Assembly (NCBI GenBank): GCA_903859715.1
Contig: CAIONS010000060.1
Span: forward strand, 50,724 to 114,723
Origin: an uncultured Opitutia bacterium
GTDB lineage: Bacteria; Verrucomicrobiota; Verrucomicrobiia; Opitutales; Opitutaceae
Reading direction: 5' to 3'
DNA length: 64,000 bases
Shown here piece by piece: positions 8,698 through 18,583 of the stretch. A program made the position numbers and the translations under genes. The notes under the pieces are model-generated. The model had not been told where the DNA came from, ran no database searches, and saw only the letters and a program-made list of their open reading frames with translations. Positions within the stretch are counted from its first letter, which is position 1; the number at the start of each line of letters is the position of its first letter.

Positions 8698-8859
8698 ATG
8701 AATCCCGAGGAAGTGATGGCCCTGTTGAACTACCCCAACCGTGACGCATTCATGCGGATGGCTCGGGCGACGGGGCTGCCCCGGGTCAGGATCAACCGTC
8801 GGGTTATCCGTTTCGATCGTGACACCGTCCAACGCTGGATCCGCCGGCGTTCAGTCTGA
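8698..8859 (+). CDS. Excisionase/AlpA-like helix-turn-helix protein
   Basis: This is a 53-residue protein from the ATG at 8698. MNPEEVMALLNYPNRDAFMR followed by the basic GLPRVRINRRVIRFDRDTVQRWI is the MerR/Xis-type winged helix found in AlpA-like regulators and excisionases. It ends 10 bp from the stop of the convergent integrase gene, the usual place for a recombination directionality factor. An in-frame TTG at 8572 would add 42 residues of low-complexity sequence with no recognisable domain; I consider it less likely. Which strand and gene it regulates cannot be told from sequence. Confidence 0.6.
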   Translation: MNPEEVMALLNYPNRDAFMRMARATGLPRVRINRRVIRFDRDTVQRWIRRRSV

Positions 8860-8869
8860 GGGCCACGGT

Positions 8870-10111
8870 CTACTCAGTTAGTTTTGGACGTAGCGCGAAC
8901 CACGCCTCGCCCTCGGACTTTGGCTTTGGCACGCGGTAACGTAGGTCGATCTCGCCGACACTATTCCCGGCTTCGGTGGCGGTCGCCGCCTTGTCGCCGG
9001 TGAGCGCGATGCGGTAAGTGATCCACGAGTGCCGGAAGCAATTCTCCGGCAGGTTGATCTCCGCCTTCCGGGCGATGAGCCGAACTTTCTCCATTGCACC
9101 GGCTTCGCAGATTGGCCCCTCCCTCGGTCCCGGGCAGACGTTGAGCCACGCCAACGCCGTCTCGCTCAGGTGAATGATCCGGTGAGCTGGCGTGTTCGTC
9201 TTCGCGATGGTGACCGACATGAAATTCTCGCCGAGGTTGATGTCCTCCCAGAGCTGCCGCCGTTCCCGGGCGTCGACCTTCCCCTGAATCTCATCAGCCC
9301 TGACGCCACAGAACCCCGCGATCACGACTGCCGCCAGGTGCTGGGGATGATTCGCCCTGATGTATTCGAGGAAGTCGCCGTACTCCTTCGGCCGCAGGAT
9401 GCCGATGGGGTGGGCGGTCTCTTTAGCCCGCTCGGTCTTCTCGATCTCAGGCGTGATGTCATCGGACAGGTGGCCCTGCCGCTTCGCCCACCGGCAGAGC
9501 GTGACGATCCTCTTCCGCAGATCGTTTCGGGTGACGGCATCCTCGGCGAGGTGCAGCACCCGGGTCCAGTCCTGCACCGAGACAGTGTCGAGGAAGTACT
9601 CGCCAAGTTCGGTCTTCACACGCTTGAGCTTCGACGTGTAGGTCCGGGACCCTCTTTTCTTGGCTGCGTCTTTGGCGGCGATGAACTGCTCGACCGCGGC
9701 GGTCACCTTGATCCTCTTGACGGTCGCGGTTCGCCGGCTTGCCCACTCGGAGCAGATACCCAGAATCCCGGGACCCACGAGTTCCCGGGCCTTTGCCCAC
9801 TCGTTCACGGCGGAGAGGAGCGGGACGCCGTGGGGCTCAACGGTCAGCCTGGCTTCGGTTAGTTCTATCGAGTCCGAGCGTGAGAGCAGGTGGCCACCGG
9901 CGAGTCCATTCGCCAACTGCGCTGCCTTCAACGTAGCATCCTCCTGGGCCTTTTTGAGGTCGGAGTAGGTCTTCTTGACCCTGCCGTCTGGCCCGACCCA
10001 GGTAACGGCGTAGGCGTAGCCGGATGCGGTAGTGGGGGCCTTCTGCCGATAGATCTTCACGACCACCGATTGCTCCCGGATCGTGATGGGAAATCGCGGT
10101 GTTTTTGCCAT
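8870..10111 (-). CDS. Tyrosine recombinase / integrase
   Basis: This is a 413-residue site-specific recombinase. The N-terminal part is an Arm-type/SAM-like core-binding region (AAVEQFIAAKDAAKKRGSRT). The catalytic domain shows Arg271 in GFCGVRADEI, His361 in NCFRHSWITYR, a GNS where most family members have GH, and Tyr392 in LRYRV as the likely nucleophile. The ATG at 10111 (MAKTPRFPI) is preferred over the one at 10171, which would add a 20-residue Cys-containing leader. The gene ends against the HTH gene and starts 96 bp from the 3' end of tRNA-Glu, the classic position of a tRNA-targeting integrase. No second copy of the tRNA 3' end was found at the left end. Confidence 0.88.
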   Translation of the reverse strand: MAKTPRFPITIREQSVVVKIYRQKAPTTASGYAYAVTWVGPDGRVKKTYSDLKKAQEDATLKAAQLANGLAGGHLLSRSDSIELTEARLTVEPHGVPLLSAVNEWAKARELVGPGILGICSEWASRRTATVKRIKVTAAVEQFIAAKDAAKKRGSRTYTSKLKRVKTELGEYFLDTVSVQDWTRVLHLAEDAVTRNDLRKRIVTLCRWAKRQGHLSDDITPEIEKTERAKETAHPIGILRPKEYGDFLEYIRANHPQHLAAVVIAGFCGVRADEIQGKVDARERRQLWEDINLGENFMSVTIAKTNTPAHRIIHLSETALAWLNVCPGPREGPICEAGAMEKVRLIARKAEINLPENCFRHSWITYRIALTGDKAATATEAGNSVGEIDLRYRVPKPKSEGEAWFALRPKLTE

Positions 10112-10206
10112 TAGTAAAAACGGACAAAAACGGACACCCAAGTACCTGTAAAGACCCGTTTGTGTCGCCAACTCGACCCTGATTTACCTCTGAAGACTCG
10201 AAAAGA

Positions 10207-10281
10207 TGGTGCCCCCACGGGGAATCGAACCCCGCTTTGAAGATTGAGAATCTCCTGTCCTAACCGATAGACGATGAGGGC
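10207..10281 (-). tRNA. tRNA-Glu (anticodon CTC)
   Basis: A complete cloverleaf lies on the minus strand. The acceptor stem is GCCCTCA/TGGGGGC, followed by A and an encoded CCA. The D-arm reads GTCTATCGGTTAGGAC. The anticodon stem GGAGA/TCTTC encloses the loop TTCTCAA, giving CTC, and the T-arm is CGGGG-TTCGATT-CCCCG. It borders the integrase gene and is the probable attachment site of the adjacent element. Confidence 0.95.
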
Positions 10282-10469
10282 GAAAATCGGAGGGCATAGG
10301 GTTCGGTTTTCGCGGCGGGCGTCAAGTGTTTTGCCGGAATGCAGTTCAGGCAGCTGAAAGAGGGGAGTTGAAAGATGAAAGAGCGGGCGTGGGCAGCTCG
10401 TAGCCGCTTTGCCGCACGACGGCGGATTAGGGATAATCCGCTCTACCTTTCCGCGTGAGGCGTTACGGG

Positions 10470-12011
10470 TCAGTAAAACAGGGTCCGGTCCAGGCTGCGG
10501 TACTGGATGGCTTCCAGCAGATGAGGCGCCTCGATCTCTTCGACTCCGGCGAGGTCGGCGATCGTACGGGCGACTTTCAGGATGCGGTCGTAGGCCCGGG
10601 CGGACAGGCTGAGTTGCTCCATTGCCTGCTGGAGCAGGTCGCCCAGTGAGGCGTCGATGACGCAGTGGCGCCGGATCTGGGCGTGGGTCATGCGGGCGTT
10701 GGCCGCGACCTTCGTGCCGGCAAAGCGGGCCTGCTGGCGGGCGCGGGCGGTCTCGGTCCGGTTGCGCACGGCGGCGGAGGATTCGCCGGCTTTCTCGGAG
10801 CGAAGTTCACTGAGGGACAGCGCGGGTGCGTCGATATGGATGTCGATGCGGTCGAGGAGCGGGCCGCTGATGCGCGAACGATAGCGCTGAATCTGCGTCG
10901 GCGTGCAGCGGCACTCGTGCTTCGCGTCGCCAAGATAGCCGCACGGACACGGGTTCATGGCGGAGACGAGCATGAACGCGCAAGGCAGGGTGACCTTGCC
11001 GGCGCTGCGGGAAATCGAGACTTCGCCGTCCTCCAGCGGCTGGCGCAGGACCTCAAGGGCGGAGCGCTTGAATTCGGGAAGTTCGTCCAGGAAGAGCACG
11101 CCGTGGTGGGCGAGGGAGATTTCGCCGGGGCCGGGAATGGTGCCGCCGCCGAGCAGGCCGACGTCGGAGATCGTGTGATGCGGTCCGCGGAAAGGCCGCG
11201 TACCCCACATCATTTCGCCGGTGATCGTGCGGCCGGCGGCGGAGTGGATGCTGAGAATCTCGAGCTGCTCGTCGAGCGTGGGCGCGGGCATCACGGTCGG
11301 GATGCGCTTGGCGACCATGGATTTTCCCGAACCAGGCGGCCCGATCATCAGGAGATTATGGGATCCGGCCACGGCCACCTCGACGGCGCGGCGCAAGGCC
11401 TGCTGGCCCTTGATCTCGGAAAAATCCACGCCGCCGTCGACGGGTGCCGGTTTCGTGCGCAGCCGCGTGGCGGCGGCGGCGAGCGGTGTGAGCGTGATCT
11501 CTCCGCCGAGAAAGCGCATGGCTTGGTCGAGCGAATTGACCTGGCAGACCTCGACGCCGTCGACCAAGGCCGCCTCCTCGCAGGAAATGGCGGGCAGCAG
11601 CAGGCCGCGTTTGCCGAGCCTGCGGGCGAGCCGGGCCATCGCGAGGGCGCCACGGACCGGGCGCGTGGCGCCGGAGAGACTGAGTTCGCCGGCGATGAGC
11701 CAGTCGTCGAAGTGGGCGGCTTTCAACTGGCCGGTGGCGACGAGAATGCCGAGGGCGATGGGCAGGTCGTAGATCGGTCCTTCCTTCCGCAGGTGACCGG
11801 GCGCGAGATTGATGGTGGTGCGGGTGCGCGGGGCGCGAAAGCCGCTGTTGTTGAGCGCGGCGAAGACGCGGTCGCCCGACTCCTTGACCGCGGCGTCAGG
11901 GAGGCCGACCAGAAAAAGTTTGGGGTCTCCGACCTCCCCAGCGTTGACTTCCACATGCACCGGCTCGGCCTCGATGCCCTGAAGCGCTGCGGACATACAG
12001 GTGGCGAGCAT
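10470..12011 (-). CDS. comM: YifB/ComM-family Mg-chelatase-like AAA+ ATPase
   Basis: This 513-residue protein combines an N-terminal Lon-protease-like (ChlI) domain and a central Mg-chelatase AAA+ domain with a C-terminal helical domain. Walker A GPPGSGKS starts at residue 224 and Walker B is [16 protein letters not shown] and the CRCTP cysteines match the family. ComM is a hexameric helicase that drives branch migration when DNA taken up by natural transformation is integrated. That function is established in Vibrio and is inferred here. The neighbouring HD-domain gene is 27 bp upstream in the same direction, so cotranscription is likely. Confidence 0.92.
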   Translation of the reverse strand: MLATCMSAALQGIEAEPVHVEVNAGEVGDPKLFLVGLPDAAVKESGDRVFAALNNSGFRAPRTRTTINLAPGHLRKEGPIYDLPIALGILVATGQLKAAHFDDWLIAGELSLSGATRPVRGALAMARLARRLGKRGLLLPAISCEEAALVDGVEVCQVNSLDQAMRFLGGEITLTPLAAAATRLRTKPAPVDGGVDFSEIKGQQALRRAVEVAVAGSHNLLMIGPPGSGKSMVAKRIPTVMPAPTLDEQLEILSIHSAAGRTITGEMMWGTRPFRGPHHTISDVGLLGGGTIPGPGEISLAHHGVLFLDELPEFKRSALEVLRQPLEDGEVSISRSAGKVTLPCAFMLVSAMNPCPCGYLGDAKHECRCTPTQIQRYRSRISGPLLDRIDIHIDAPALSLSELRSEKAGESSAAVRNRTETARARQQARFAGTKVAANARMTHAQIRRHCVIDASLGDLLQQAMEQLSLSARAYDRILKVARTIADLAGVEEIEAPHLLEAIQYRSLDRTLFY

Positions 12012-12038
12012 CGGCAGGGCAGCCCGGACAGGGCAGGC

Positions 12039-12902
12039 TCAGACTGACGGGGGCGTGCTGGTGGCGATGCGGGCGCGAACGATGGCGATGTTTCGCTCGA
12101 CGGCCTCGAGGTAAACATTGCGGCCATCCGGATAGGGGCGGGCGAGGAAGCGATAGACGGACTGCAGCTGGGTCTCGAGCTTGGGCCGGATGAACTTGGT
12201 CCAGAAGTCGGGCGTTTTCTGGGTCAGATCCTGCGGGGATTTGAACAGGCGCCGGGCGGGCGCCATGCCGAGGAAATTATCGGACTCGACGAACTCGTCG
12301 AAGAGCACGCCCAGTTTGTCGGGATAATCGGGAGCGGCCATCTGGCCGAGATAGTCGGCGGTCGCTACGGCGCAGCCGATGAACAGCTCGACCGGGTTTT
12401 GAAAACTGAGGCGGCCGATCTCGTTGGTCGGGCCGGTGCAGTTGATGGCGCTGAGCACGCCGGCGATCTCCGGCTCCTCGGTGCCGATGGTGGGCAGGTA
12501 GGTGGCGGCGAAAGCGCAGCTGCGCAGCACGTGGGTCAGGGTGTACTTGGCGCCGGTGCCGCTTTCGTCGGAGCGGATCTTGAGATAGCCGGTGTCGTGC
12601 AGCAGGGCGGTGACGATCGCGAGTTCGAACTGGCGGGAGGTGAGCGGCGTGATTTCGCCGGATTGCTGCGCGCCCTCCAGCAGGAAAGTCAGGCACACGG
12701 TGGCTTGGAGCGTGTGCTCGAGATTGTGATAACCGAGATCGATGGCCTGGTAGCCGGGATGTTTGCCGGTGTAGAGGACTTCGATGTCGAGAAACGCCCG
12801 GTCGATGAGTGTAATCCCGGCCGCGGGAAATAGCTGATGAAAAATCCTGCGCACCAAGGCGGCGACAGCGGCGGGATTCTTTGTATCGACAGAGTTAAAC
12901 AT
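12039..12902 (-). CDS. HD-domain phosphohydrolase-like protein
   Basis: This 287-residue protein carries an HD metal-dependent phosphohydrolase domain. The first metal ligand His is in YHNLEHTLQ, and the signature His-Asp is in TALLHDTGYL (about residue 109). Further helices around CAFAATYLP and FIGCAVATADYLGQM fit a PDEase-type HD fold. No GGDEF, HAMP or receiver domain is fused. The substrate is unknown; cyclic nucleotides or nucleotides are possible. It lies upstream of comM in a likely two-gene unit and is divergent from coaE across 118 bp. Confidence 0.7.
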   Translation of the reverse strand: MFNSVDTKNPAAVAALVRRIFHQLFPAAGITLIDRAFLDIEVLYTGKHPGYQAIDLGYHNLEHTLQATVCLTFLLEGAQQSGEITPLTSRQFELAIVTALLHDTGYLKIRSDESGTGAKYTLTHVLRSCAFAATYLPTIGTEEPEIAGVLSAINCTGPTNEIGRLSFQNPVELFIGCAVATADYLGQMAAPDYPDKLGVLFDEFVESDNFLGMAPARRLFKSPQDLTQKTPDFWTKFIRPKLETQLQSVYRFLARPYPDGRNVYLEAVERNIAIVRARIATSTPPSV

Positions 12903-13020
12903 GGCAGCGAAGACAGTAGGGGAAGCGTCTCCGTGGATTCATTCGGGCAACGAGCGTGACGGGATTAAGAATTTGCCCATTTGACCCGCAAGACCAAAAC
13001 TAGGGGAAACTACTCAAACG

Positions 13021-13605
13021 ATGATTCTTGGCATTACTGGCGGAATGGGGTGCGGCAAATCGACCGCGGCCGCGCTGTTTGCCGCTGCTGGATTTCAGCG
13101 GATGGACTCCGATGCCCTGATCCGCGAGCAGGTGCTGGTCATGCCGGCGGTGAAAGAGCAGCTCGGCCGGAAGTTTGGCGCTGGACTGTTTGCGGCCGAC
13201 GGGTCGGTGGACCGCGCGCAGTTGGCGCAGCGGGTGTTTGCGGATGAGGCTGCGCTGCGTTGGTTGGAGGAGCTGACGCATCCGCTGCTGTTTGAGCTTT
13301 GGCGCCAAGCATTTGCCGCGGCGCCGGCGACGGCATGGGCGGTGGAGGTTCCGCTCCTGTTTGAGAAGAATCTGGAGAATTGGTTTGATTTCACCGTATG
13401 CGTCGCGTGTTCTCCAGCCCAGCAATTAGCCCGACTGGAGCAGCGTGGCCTACCGCACGCGCTCGCCGAGCAGCGAATCTCCAAGCAACTGCCCCTGGCG
13501 CGTAAGATCGAGCTGGCCGATTTTGTTTTGTGGAACGAAGGCACCGCCCAATTCCTCCAAGACCAAGTTGATCACCTCATCCCCGCTCTGACGGCCGTGC
13601 GCTGA
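13021..13605 (+). CDS. coaE: Dephospho-CoA kinase
   Basis: It phosphorylates the 3'-hydroxyl of dephospho-CoA, the last step of coenzyme A synthesis. The protein has 194 residues, normal for the family. The P-loop GGMGCGKST is at residues 7-15, then MDSDALIRE (CoA-binding Asp), THPLLF, and [15 protein letters not shown]. It is first in a run of genes on the plus strand; rho follows after 61 bp, an arrangement compatible with one transcript. Confidence 0.93.
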   Translation: MILGITGGMGCGKSTAAALFAAAGFQRMDSDALIREQVLVMPAVKEQLGRKFGAGLFAADGSVDRAQLAQRVFADEAALRWLEELTHPLLFELWRQAFAAAPATAWAVEVPLLFEKNLENWFDFTVCVACSPAQQLARLEQRGLPHALAEQRISKQLPLARKIELADFVLWNEGTAQFLQDQVDHLIPALTAVR

Positions 13606-13666
13606 GAGTTTCGCGGCAGCTTCGCTTCCGGCCGCGGTCATTCATCTTTTATTCTGCAGACCCGAT

Positions 13667-15523
13667 ATGGACCTACCCCCGAAAAACGACGACACCTCCG
13701 GCGCCTCCCGCTCTGACTCCGACGGTGACGAGCCCAAGAAAGCCACGCGCCGCGTCAGTCGCGCTCCCCGTGGTCCCAAGGCCGCGTCCAAGGCCAAGAG
13801 TGCGGCAGTGGCCGAAGCAACTCCCGCTCCGGCCCCAGCTCCGGTAGCTGCGCCCGCGACGGCGCCAGAATGGCGGGAGCCGCCGCCGCCACTTCCGCCC
13901 GAACCGACGCCGGTACAGGCGGAGCAGAGTGCGCCATCCCAGCAGGACGGGCCGCAGGATAACCAAGGCGGAGGTCAGGGCGCGCCCCAGGGCGGCGGTC
14001 AAAACGAATGGCAGGACCGCGGCGACCGTGGATTCTGGAAACGCAACAAGCGCAAGCGCGGCCGTCATGGTGGCGGTGGCGGCCATTGGCAGCCGAGTGG
14101 TGGTGGAGCAGGAGGCGGTGGTGGTGGCCAGCCACACTCCCAGCATCCGCCCCAACCGTCGCCGCCGAGTCCTGCGCCGGTTTATGGCGACCTGCCGGAT
14201 CCGGCGAGGTTCAATGACCTTGAGGCACTCAGTGCGCTCGCGAAGGAAATTTCCTCGTCGAAGGATGATCCCGTTTACCTCGATGAACTCTATGCGCTCA
14301 AGCTCGCGGAGCTGACCGCGTTTGCCCGGAAATTCGGGGTCGTCTTCGAAGGCGCTCCGAACCGCAAGCAGCTGCTGGCGCGGGTACTCACGCTCGCCGC
14401 GGAGAGCAAGCGGGCGATTTATGATCGCGGGTATATCGACATCACGGATCGCGGTGCGTTCATCGTGCACGCGGACGTCAACTACCGGCTTTATCCGGAT
14501 GATGCCTATCTGCCTGAAAGCCTGATCCGCCTCTACGGTCTCAAGCGCGGTCACAGCGTCGAAGTGCTGTTGGAAGCCCCGCACGCGGGTGAGCGCTGTC
14601 CGTCCGTGGTACGCATCGACAAGGTCATGGGCGGCAATCCCGAGGATATCTCCAAGATCACGCCGTTCGAGGAGCTCGTTCCCTATTACCCGCTCAAGCG
14701 GATCCTGCTCGAGGCGCCGGAGGTGCAGAAGGATGTTTCGATGCGCGCGGTGGATATCCTGACGCCCATCGGCTTCGGCCAGCGCGGCCTGATCGTCGCG
14801 CCGCCGCGCACCGGCAAGACGGTCCTGCTGCAGAACATCGCCAACTCGGTCACGGAAAACAGCCCGCAGGCGAAGCTGATTCTCCTGCTGATCGACGAGC
14901 GTCCCGAGGAAGTGACGGATTTTCGCCGTCACACGAAGGGCGAGGTGGTGTCGTCGACGTTCGACGAAACGCCGGAGAGCCACGTGCACTGCGCCGAGAT
15001 GGTCATCGAGAAGGCCCGCCGGCTGGTCGAGCAGGGAGAGCATGTCATCATTCTCCTCGATTCCATCACGCGTCTCGCGCGGGCCTACAATGCGCTCACC
15101 GGCAACCAGGGCAAAACGATGTCCGGCGGCCTGGAGTCCAACGCGCTCCAGAAACCGAAGCGCTTCTTCGGCTCGGCGCGCAACATCGAGGGCGGCGGCA
15201 GTCTGACGATCATCGCCAGTGCGCTGATTGATACCGGTAGCCGCATGGACGAAATCATCTTTGAGGAGTTCAAAGGCACCGGTAACAGCGAACTGCACCT
15301 CGACCGTGGCCTCGTTGAGCGTCGTATTTTCCCCGCGATCAACATCGACCGCTCGGGCACACGTAAAGAGGAGCTCATCTATCACCCCGATGAACTGCAA
15401 CGCATCCATGGGCTGCGCCGGGCGATGCAGGGTCTCGGACCCATTGAGTCGATGGAAATGCTCATCACCCGGCTCAAGAAGACGAAGTCCAACGCCGAGT
15501 TCCTCATGAGCCTTAACCGGTAG
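13667..15523 (+). CDS. rho: Transcription termination factor Rho (long form)
   Basis: This is a hexameric RNA-dependent ATPase that ends transcription. At 618 residues it is about 200 longer than E. coli Rho. Residues 1-175 are low-complexity, rich in Pro, Ala, Gly, Gln and Arg, with glycine runs after [12 protein letters not shown]. The Rho N-terminal helical module is at about 182-245 and the OB/cold-shock RNA-binding domain at about 247-305. Walker [13 protein letters not shown] is at 374-385. The catalytic core keeps [27 protein letters not shown] and the R-loop GKTMSGG. A second shorter paralogue lies at 26.0-27.2 kb. This one retains all canonical motifs and is the likely housekeeping copy. 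Confidence 0.96.
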   Translation: MDLPPKNDDTSGASRSDSDGDEPKKATRRVSRAPRGPKAASKAKSAAVAEATPAPAPAPVAAPATAPEWREPPPPLPPEPTPVQAEQSAPSQQDGPQDNQGGGQGAPQGGGQNEWQDRGDRGFWKRNKRKRGRHGGGGGHWQPSGGGAGGGGGGQPHSQHPPQPSPPSPAPVYGDLPDPARFNDLEALSALAKEISSSKDDPVYLDELYALKLAELTAFARKFGVVFEGAPNRKQLLARVLTLAAESKRAIYDRGYIDITDRGAFIVHADVNYRLYPDDAYLPESLIRLYGLKRGHSVEVLLEAPHAGERCPSVVRIDKVMGGNPEDISKITPFEELVPYYPLKRILLEAPEVQKDVSMRAVDILTPIGFGQRGLIVAPPRTGKTVLLQNIANSVTENSPQAKLILLLIDERPEEVTDFRRHTKGEVVSSTFDETPESHVHCAEMVIEKARRLVEQGEHVIILLDSITRLARAYNALTGNQGKTMSGGLESNALQKPKRFFGSARNIEGGGSLTIIASALIDTGSRMDEIIFEEFKGTGNSELHLDRGLVERRIFPAINIDRSGTRKEELIYHPDELQRIHGLRRAMQGLGPIESMEMLITRLKKTKSNAEFLMSLNR

Positions 15524-15530
15524 TTTCCAT

Positions 15531-17243
15531 GTGATGATCCTCGCAGACGACTCCGTGCTGCAGCGGGCGCTCGACCAAGGGTGGTTGAGCCATGCGCAGC
15601 TCGAGTCGGCGCAGGATGCGATGGCCTTGCAGGTGGGCGCTCTGGCGGCTGCCGGGCTTATCGATCAATTGGTGGCGGAGGGTGCGCTTACGGTTTGGCA
15701 GGTGGCCCGATTGCGGGCCGAGGAGTTCGGCCTGAAGACGGTGGATCTCGTTACGGTGCATGTAGCGGAGGAGGTCCTTGCACTCGTGCCTCGAGCTTTG
15801 GCTGAGCGCCACGGGCTGCTTCCGCTTTGTTTGACCGAGGGCGGCCTGCGGGCGGCAGTCAGTGATCCGCTCGAGATGGACGCAGTAGATAGTCTCAGCT
15901 ACATGCTGGGACTCGTCATCGAGACGGTGATCGCGGCCGACGAGGAGATCCGGCGTGCGATTAAGCGCATCTATGACCACGAGACGACGGGTTCCGCGGA
16001 ACAGGTAGAGGAGAGCTCGTCCGCAGCCGCGATCAAGGTCGAGGCGGCGTCAGATTCAGCGGAGGAAACGAATAACGCGACCGAGGGTGATGCGCCGATC
16101 ATCAAGCGGGTTCATGACCTCATCCTTGCGGCGATTACCAGCCGGGCCTCGGACATTCATCTTGAGCCATTGGAGAAGCGGTTCCGGGTCCGGTATCGGA
16201 TCGACGGCGTGTTGGTGGAGCAGGAAAATCCGCCGAAGCGCCTGCAGCTCCCGATCATTTCACGGCTCAAGATCATGGCGAACATGAGCATTGCGGAGAA
16301 ACGCATCCCGCAGGATGGACGCATTCAGGTGCCGCTGGGCGGGCGTTCGCTCGATCTGCGGGTTTCCTCGCTGCCGACGGCGCACGGCGAGAGCATCGTC
16401 ATGCGCATCTTGGATCGGAAGAATCTCCAGCCCGGTTTGTCGGAGCTGGGTTTTTCAGCGGACGACGAAGCACTGGTCGAGCAGCTGATCACATTGCCGG
16501 ATGGCATCGTGCTCGTGACCGGACCGACGGGATCGGGGAAGACCACCACACTGTATGGCTGCCTGAATCATCTGAACAAATCCGACCGGAAGATCATCAC
16601 GGTGGAAGATCCGGTGGAGTATCAATTGAGCGGAATCAACCAGGTGCCCGTGCGCCATGCGATCGGCATGACCTTTGGCTCAGCGTTGCGCGCGATGCTC
16701 CGGCAGGCGCCGAATATTGTGATGGTCGGCGAAATCCGGGATCTGGAGACGGCGGAGATCGCGATCAATGCGTCGCTGACGGGTCACATGGTCTTCAGCA
16801 CGCTGCACACCAATGACGCCCCGGGAGCAGTCACACGGCTGGCAGATATTGGAGTTAAACCCTTTCTGATCGCGGCTTCGCTGCGGGCGGTCGTGGCACA
16901 ACGGCTGGTGCGGAAGGTTTGCCCGCACTGCCAGCAGCCGCATGTGCCGACGCAGGCCGAACTGCGTGCGCTGGGGCTTCAGCCCGAACAGGTGGCTACG
17001 GCAACCTTCCGGCGCGGGGCGGGCTGTCCGGCCTGCAATGGCACCGGTTACCTGGGCCGGGTCGGCATCTTTGAAATTTTCGTGATAAACGAGGAAATCC
17101 AGCAAATGATCCACGAAAAGGCCGGTTCCGCCCGGCTGCGCGCGGAAGCCCGGGCGCTCGGCATGCGGACATTGCGTGACGACGGTGCTCGCAAAGTCAT
17201 CGCTGGTTTGACCACGATGGAAGAAGTGCTCAAATATACCTGA
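15531..17243 (+). CDS. pilB: Type IV pilus / type II secretion assembly ATPase
   Basis: This cytoplasmic ATPase powers pilin polymerisation. It has 570 residues. The N-terminal MshEN/GspE_N region (LDQGWLSHAQLESAQ onward) is followed by the linker (ITSRASDIHLEP) and the secretion ATPase core. Walker A GPTGSGKTTT starts at residue 331; the Asp box and GEIRDLETAEIA (Walker B) follow. A tetracysteine zinc site (CPHC and CPAC) is near the C-terminus. The start is GTG 15531, with ATG 15534 immediately after; neither has a strong Shine-Dalgarno. It lies 7 bp after rho and 2 bp before the GspF/PilC gene, so translation is probably coupled. GspE is an equally acceptable name. Confidence 0.93.
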   Translation: MMILADDSVLQRALDQGWLSHAQLESAQDAMALQVGALAAAGLIDQLVAEGALTVWQVARLRAEEFGLKTVDLVTVHVAEEVLALVPRALAERHGLLPLCLTEGGLRAAVSDPLEMDAVDSLSYMLGLVIETVIAADEEIRRAIKRIYDHETTGSAEQVEESSSAAAIKVEAASDSAEETNNATEGDAPIIKRVHDLILAAITSRASDIHLEPLEKRFRVRYRIDGVLVEQENPPKRLQLPIISRLKIMANMSIAEKRIPQDGRIQVPLGGRSLDLRVSSLPTAHGESIVMRILDRKNLQPGLSELGFSADDEALVEQLITLPDGIVLVTGPTGSGKTTTLYGCLNHLNKSDRKIITVEDPVEYQLSGINQVPVRHAIGMTFGSALRAMLRQAPNIVMVGEIRDLETAEIAINASLTGHMVFSTLHTNDAPGAVTRLADIGVKPFLIAASLRAVVAQRLVRKVCPHCQQPHVPTQAELRALGLQPEQVATATFRRGAGCPACNGTGYLGRVGIFEIFVINEEIQQMIHEKAGSARLRAEARALGMRTLRDDGARKVIAGLTTMEEVLKYT

Positions 17244-17245
17244 TC

Positions 17246-18514
17246 ATGCCAAAATTTACCTACACCGTGATCGACTCAGGCACCGGCCGCGAACGGCGCG
17301 GATCAATTGAAGGAGTGAACCGAGGGCAGGCCACGGCGATACTCAAGCAACAGGGGCTGGCGCTCACGGCGATCGAACTGGAGGCGCCGAAGGTTCCGCG
17401 AAGATTTCCGATCCGGGTACGCGGGAAGGTGGCATCCCCAACCGCAAGCCGGCGCTGGAGTGGATGGGGACGATCAATCAGCCGGAAGGAGCTGACGATT
17501 TTCACGCGGCAACTGGCGACGCTGGTCAACGCGGGCATGCCGTTGATGCGCAGCCTGGAGGTGCTCAAGCGGCAGGAACGGAACGCCGTGTTTGGACAGG
17601 TATTGGGCGAGTTGGCCACGACGATTGGATCGGGCGGGAGTTTTTCCGACGGATTGCGGCAGCACCCCGGAATTTTCGATTCGCTGTACCTCAATATGGT
17701 GAAGGCCGGCGAGGCGGGCGGTGCGCTGGGCATGGTGCTGGACCGACTGGCCCGCTTCATGGAAAAGTCTGACCGGCTGAAGAGCCGCGTGAAAACGGCG
17801 ATGATCTACCCGGTGATCATCATGGCGGTGGCGGGAGCGATCCTCTCGGTGCTGATGGTTTTTGTTGTGCCGAAGTTTGAGCAGATTTTCAGCGGGCTGC
17901 TCCGGGGTCAGCCGCTGCCGCAGCTGACGCGCGGGTTGCTGGAGGTGAGTAATTTTATCCGCGGGCATGCGGTGCTGACACTGGGCGCATTGGCCTGCGG
18001 CTGGATGGCTTTCCGGCTGGCCCGACGAACGCCGGTTGGCGTGCGGTTCATGGATTGGCTGTTCATCAAGCTGCCGGTACTGGGCGAACTGGTGCTCAAA
18101 TCAGCGGTGGCCCGCTTTACGCGCACGCTGGGGTCCCTGCTCGTCAGCGGTGTGTCGATCCTGGAAGCGCTGGCCATCGGCCGGGATACGAGTGGCAATG
18201 TCCACATCGCCGCCGCCATCGATCACGTGCACGATCAGATCAAGCAGGGTGCCAGCATGGCGCGGCCGCTGGAGGAGACCGGTATTTTTCCCGGGATGGT
18301 CACGGGCATGATTCAGGTGGGCGAGGAGACGGGCGCACTCGCTGAGATGCTCGGGCGCATTGCCGACACCTACGACGAGGAAGTCGACAACGCCGTGGCT
18401 GGCCTTACCTCGGTCATCGAGCCCATCATGATTGTGCTGATGGCACTGGTGGTCGGGGTGATCGTGATCGCGCTGTTTCTGCCGATCGTGAGTGTCATCC
18501 AGCACCTGCAGTAG
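17246..18514 (+). CDS. pilC: Type IV pilus / type II secretion inner-membrane platform protein
   Basis: This 422-residue polytopic inner-membrane protein of the GspF/PilC family works with the upstream ATPase. Two GspF repeats are visible, at LTIFTRQLATLVNAGMPL and FTRTLGSLLVSGVSIL. Membrane segments occur around AMIYPVIIMAVAGAILSVLM, at LTLGALACGWMAF, and at the C-terminus (IMIVLMALVVGVIVIALFLP). The N-terminus (FTYTVIDSGTGRERRGSIEG) is the usual small beta domain. It starts 2 bp after pilB. Prepilin genes lie at 29.4 and 63.6 kb, so the system is dispersed. Confidence 0.92.
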   Translation: MPKFTYTVIDSGTGRERRGSIEGVNRGQATAILKQQGLALTAIELEAPKVPRRFPIRVRGKVASPTASRRWSGWGRSISRKELTIFTRQLATLVNAGMPLMRSLEVLKRQERNAVFGQVLGELATTIGSGGSFSDGLRQHPGIFDSLYLNMVKAGEAGGALGMVLDRLARFMEKSDRLKSRVKTAMIYPVIIMAVAGAILSVLMVFVVPKFEQIFSGLLRGQPLPQLTRGLLEVSNFIRGHAVLTLGALACGWMAFRLARRTPVGVRFMDWLFIKLPVLGELVLKSAVARFTRTLGSLLVSGVSILEALAIGRDTSGNVHIAAAIDHVHDQIKQGASMARPLEETGIFPGMVTGMIQVGEETGALAEMLGRIADTYDEEVDNAVAGLTSVIEPIMIVLMALVVGVIVIALFLPIVSVIQHLQ

Positions 18515-18532
18515 GTATCCGAAGCTCCGGAT

Positions 18533-18583
18533 AATCGCAAAGACGCCAAGTTGCCGAGGCCGGGTCGGCGACCCCGCCCTACA
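18533..18583. repeat. Partial intergenic repeat modules
   Basis: The 64-bp convergent gap after pilC contains TCGCAAAGACGCCAAG, matching the first module of the composite repeats at 3.6 and 55.7 kb. It is followed by GGGTCGGCGACCCCGCCCTAC, matching the ends of the GTAGGGC family at 42.0 and 46.5 kb. The GGGTCGGCGACCC part is itself palindromic. Confidence 0.55.
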
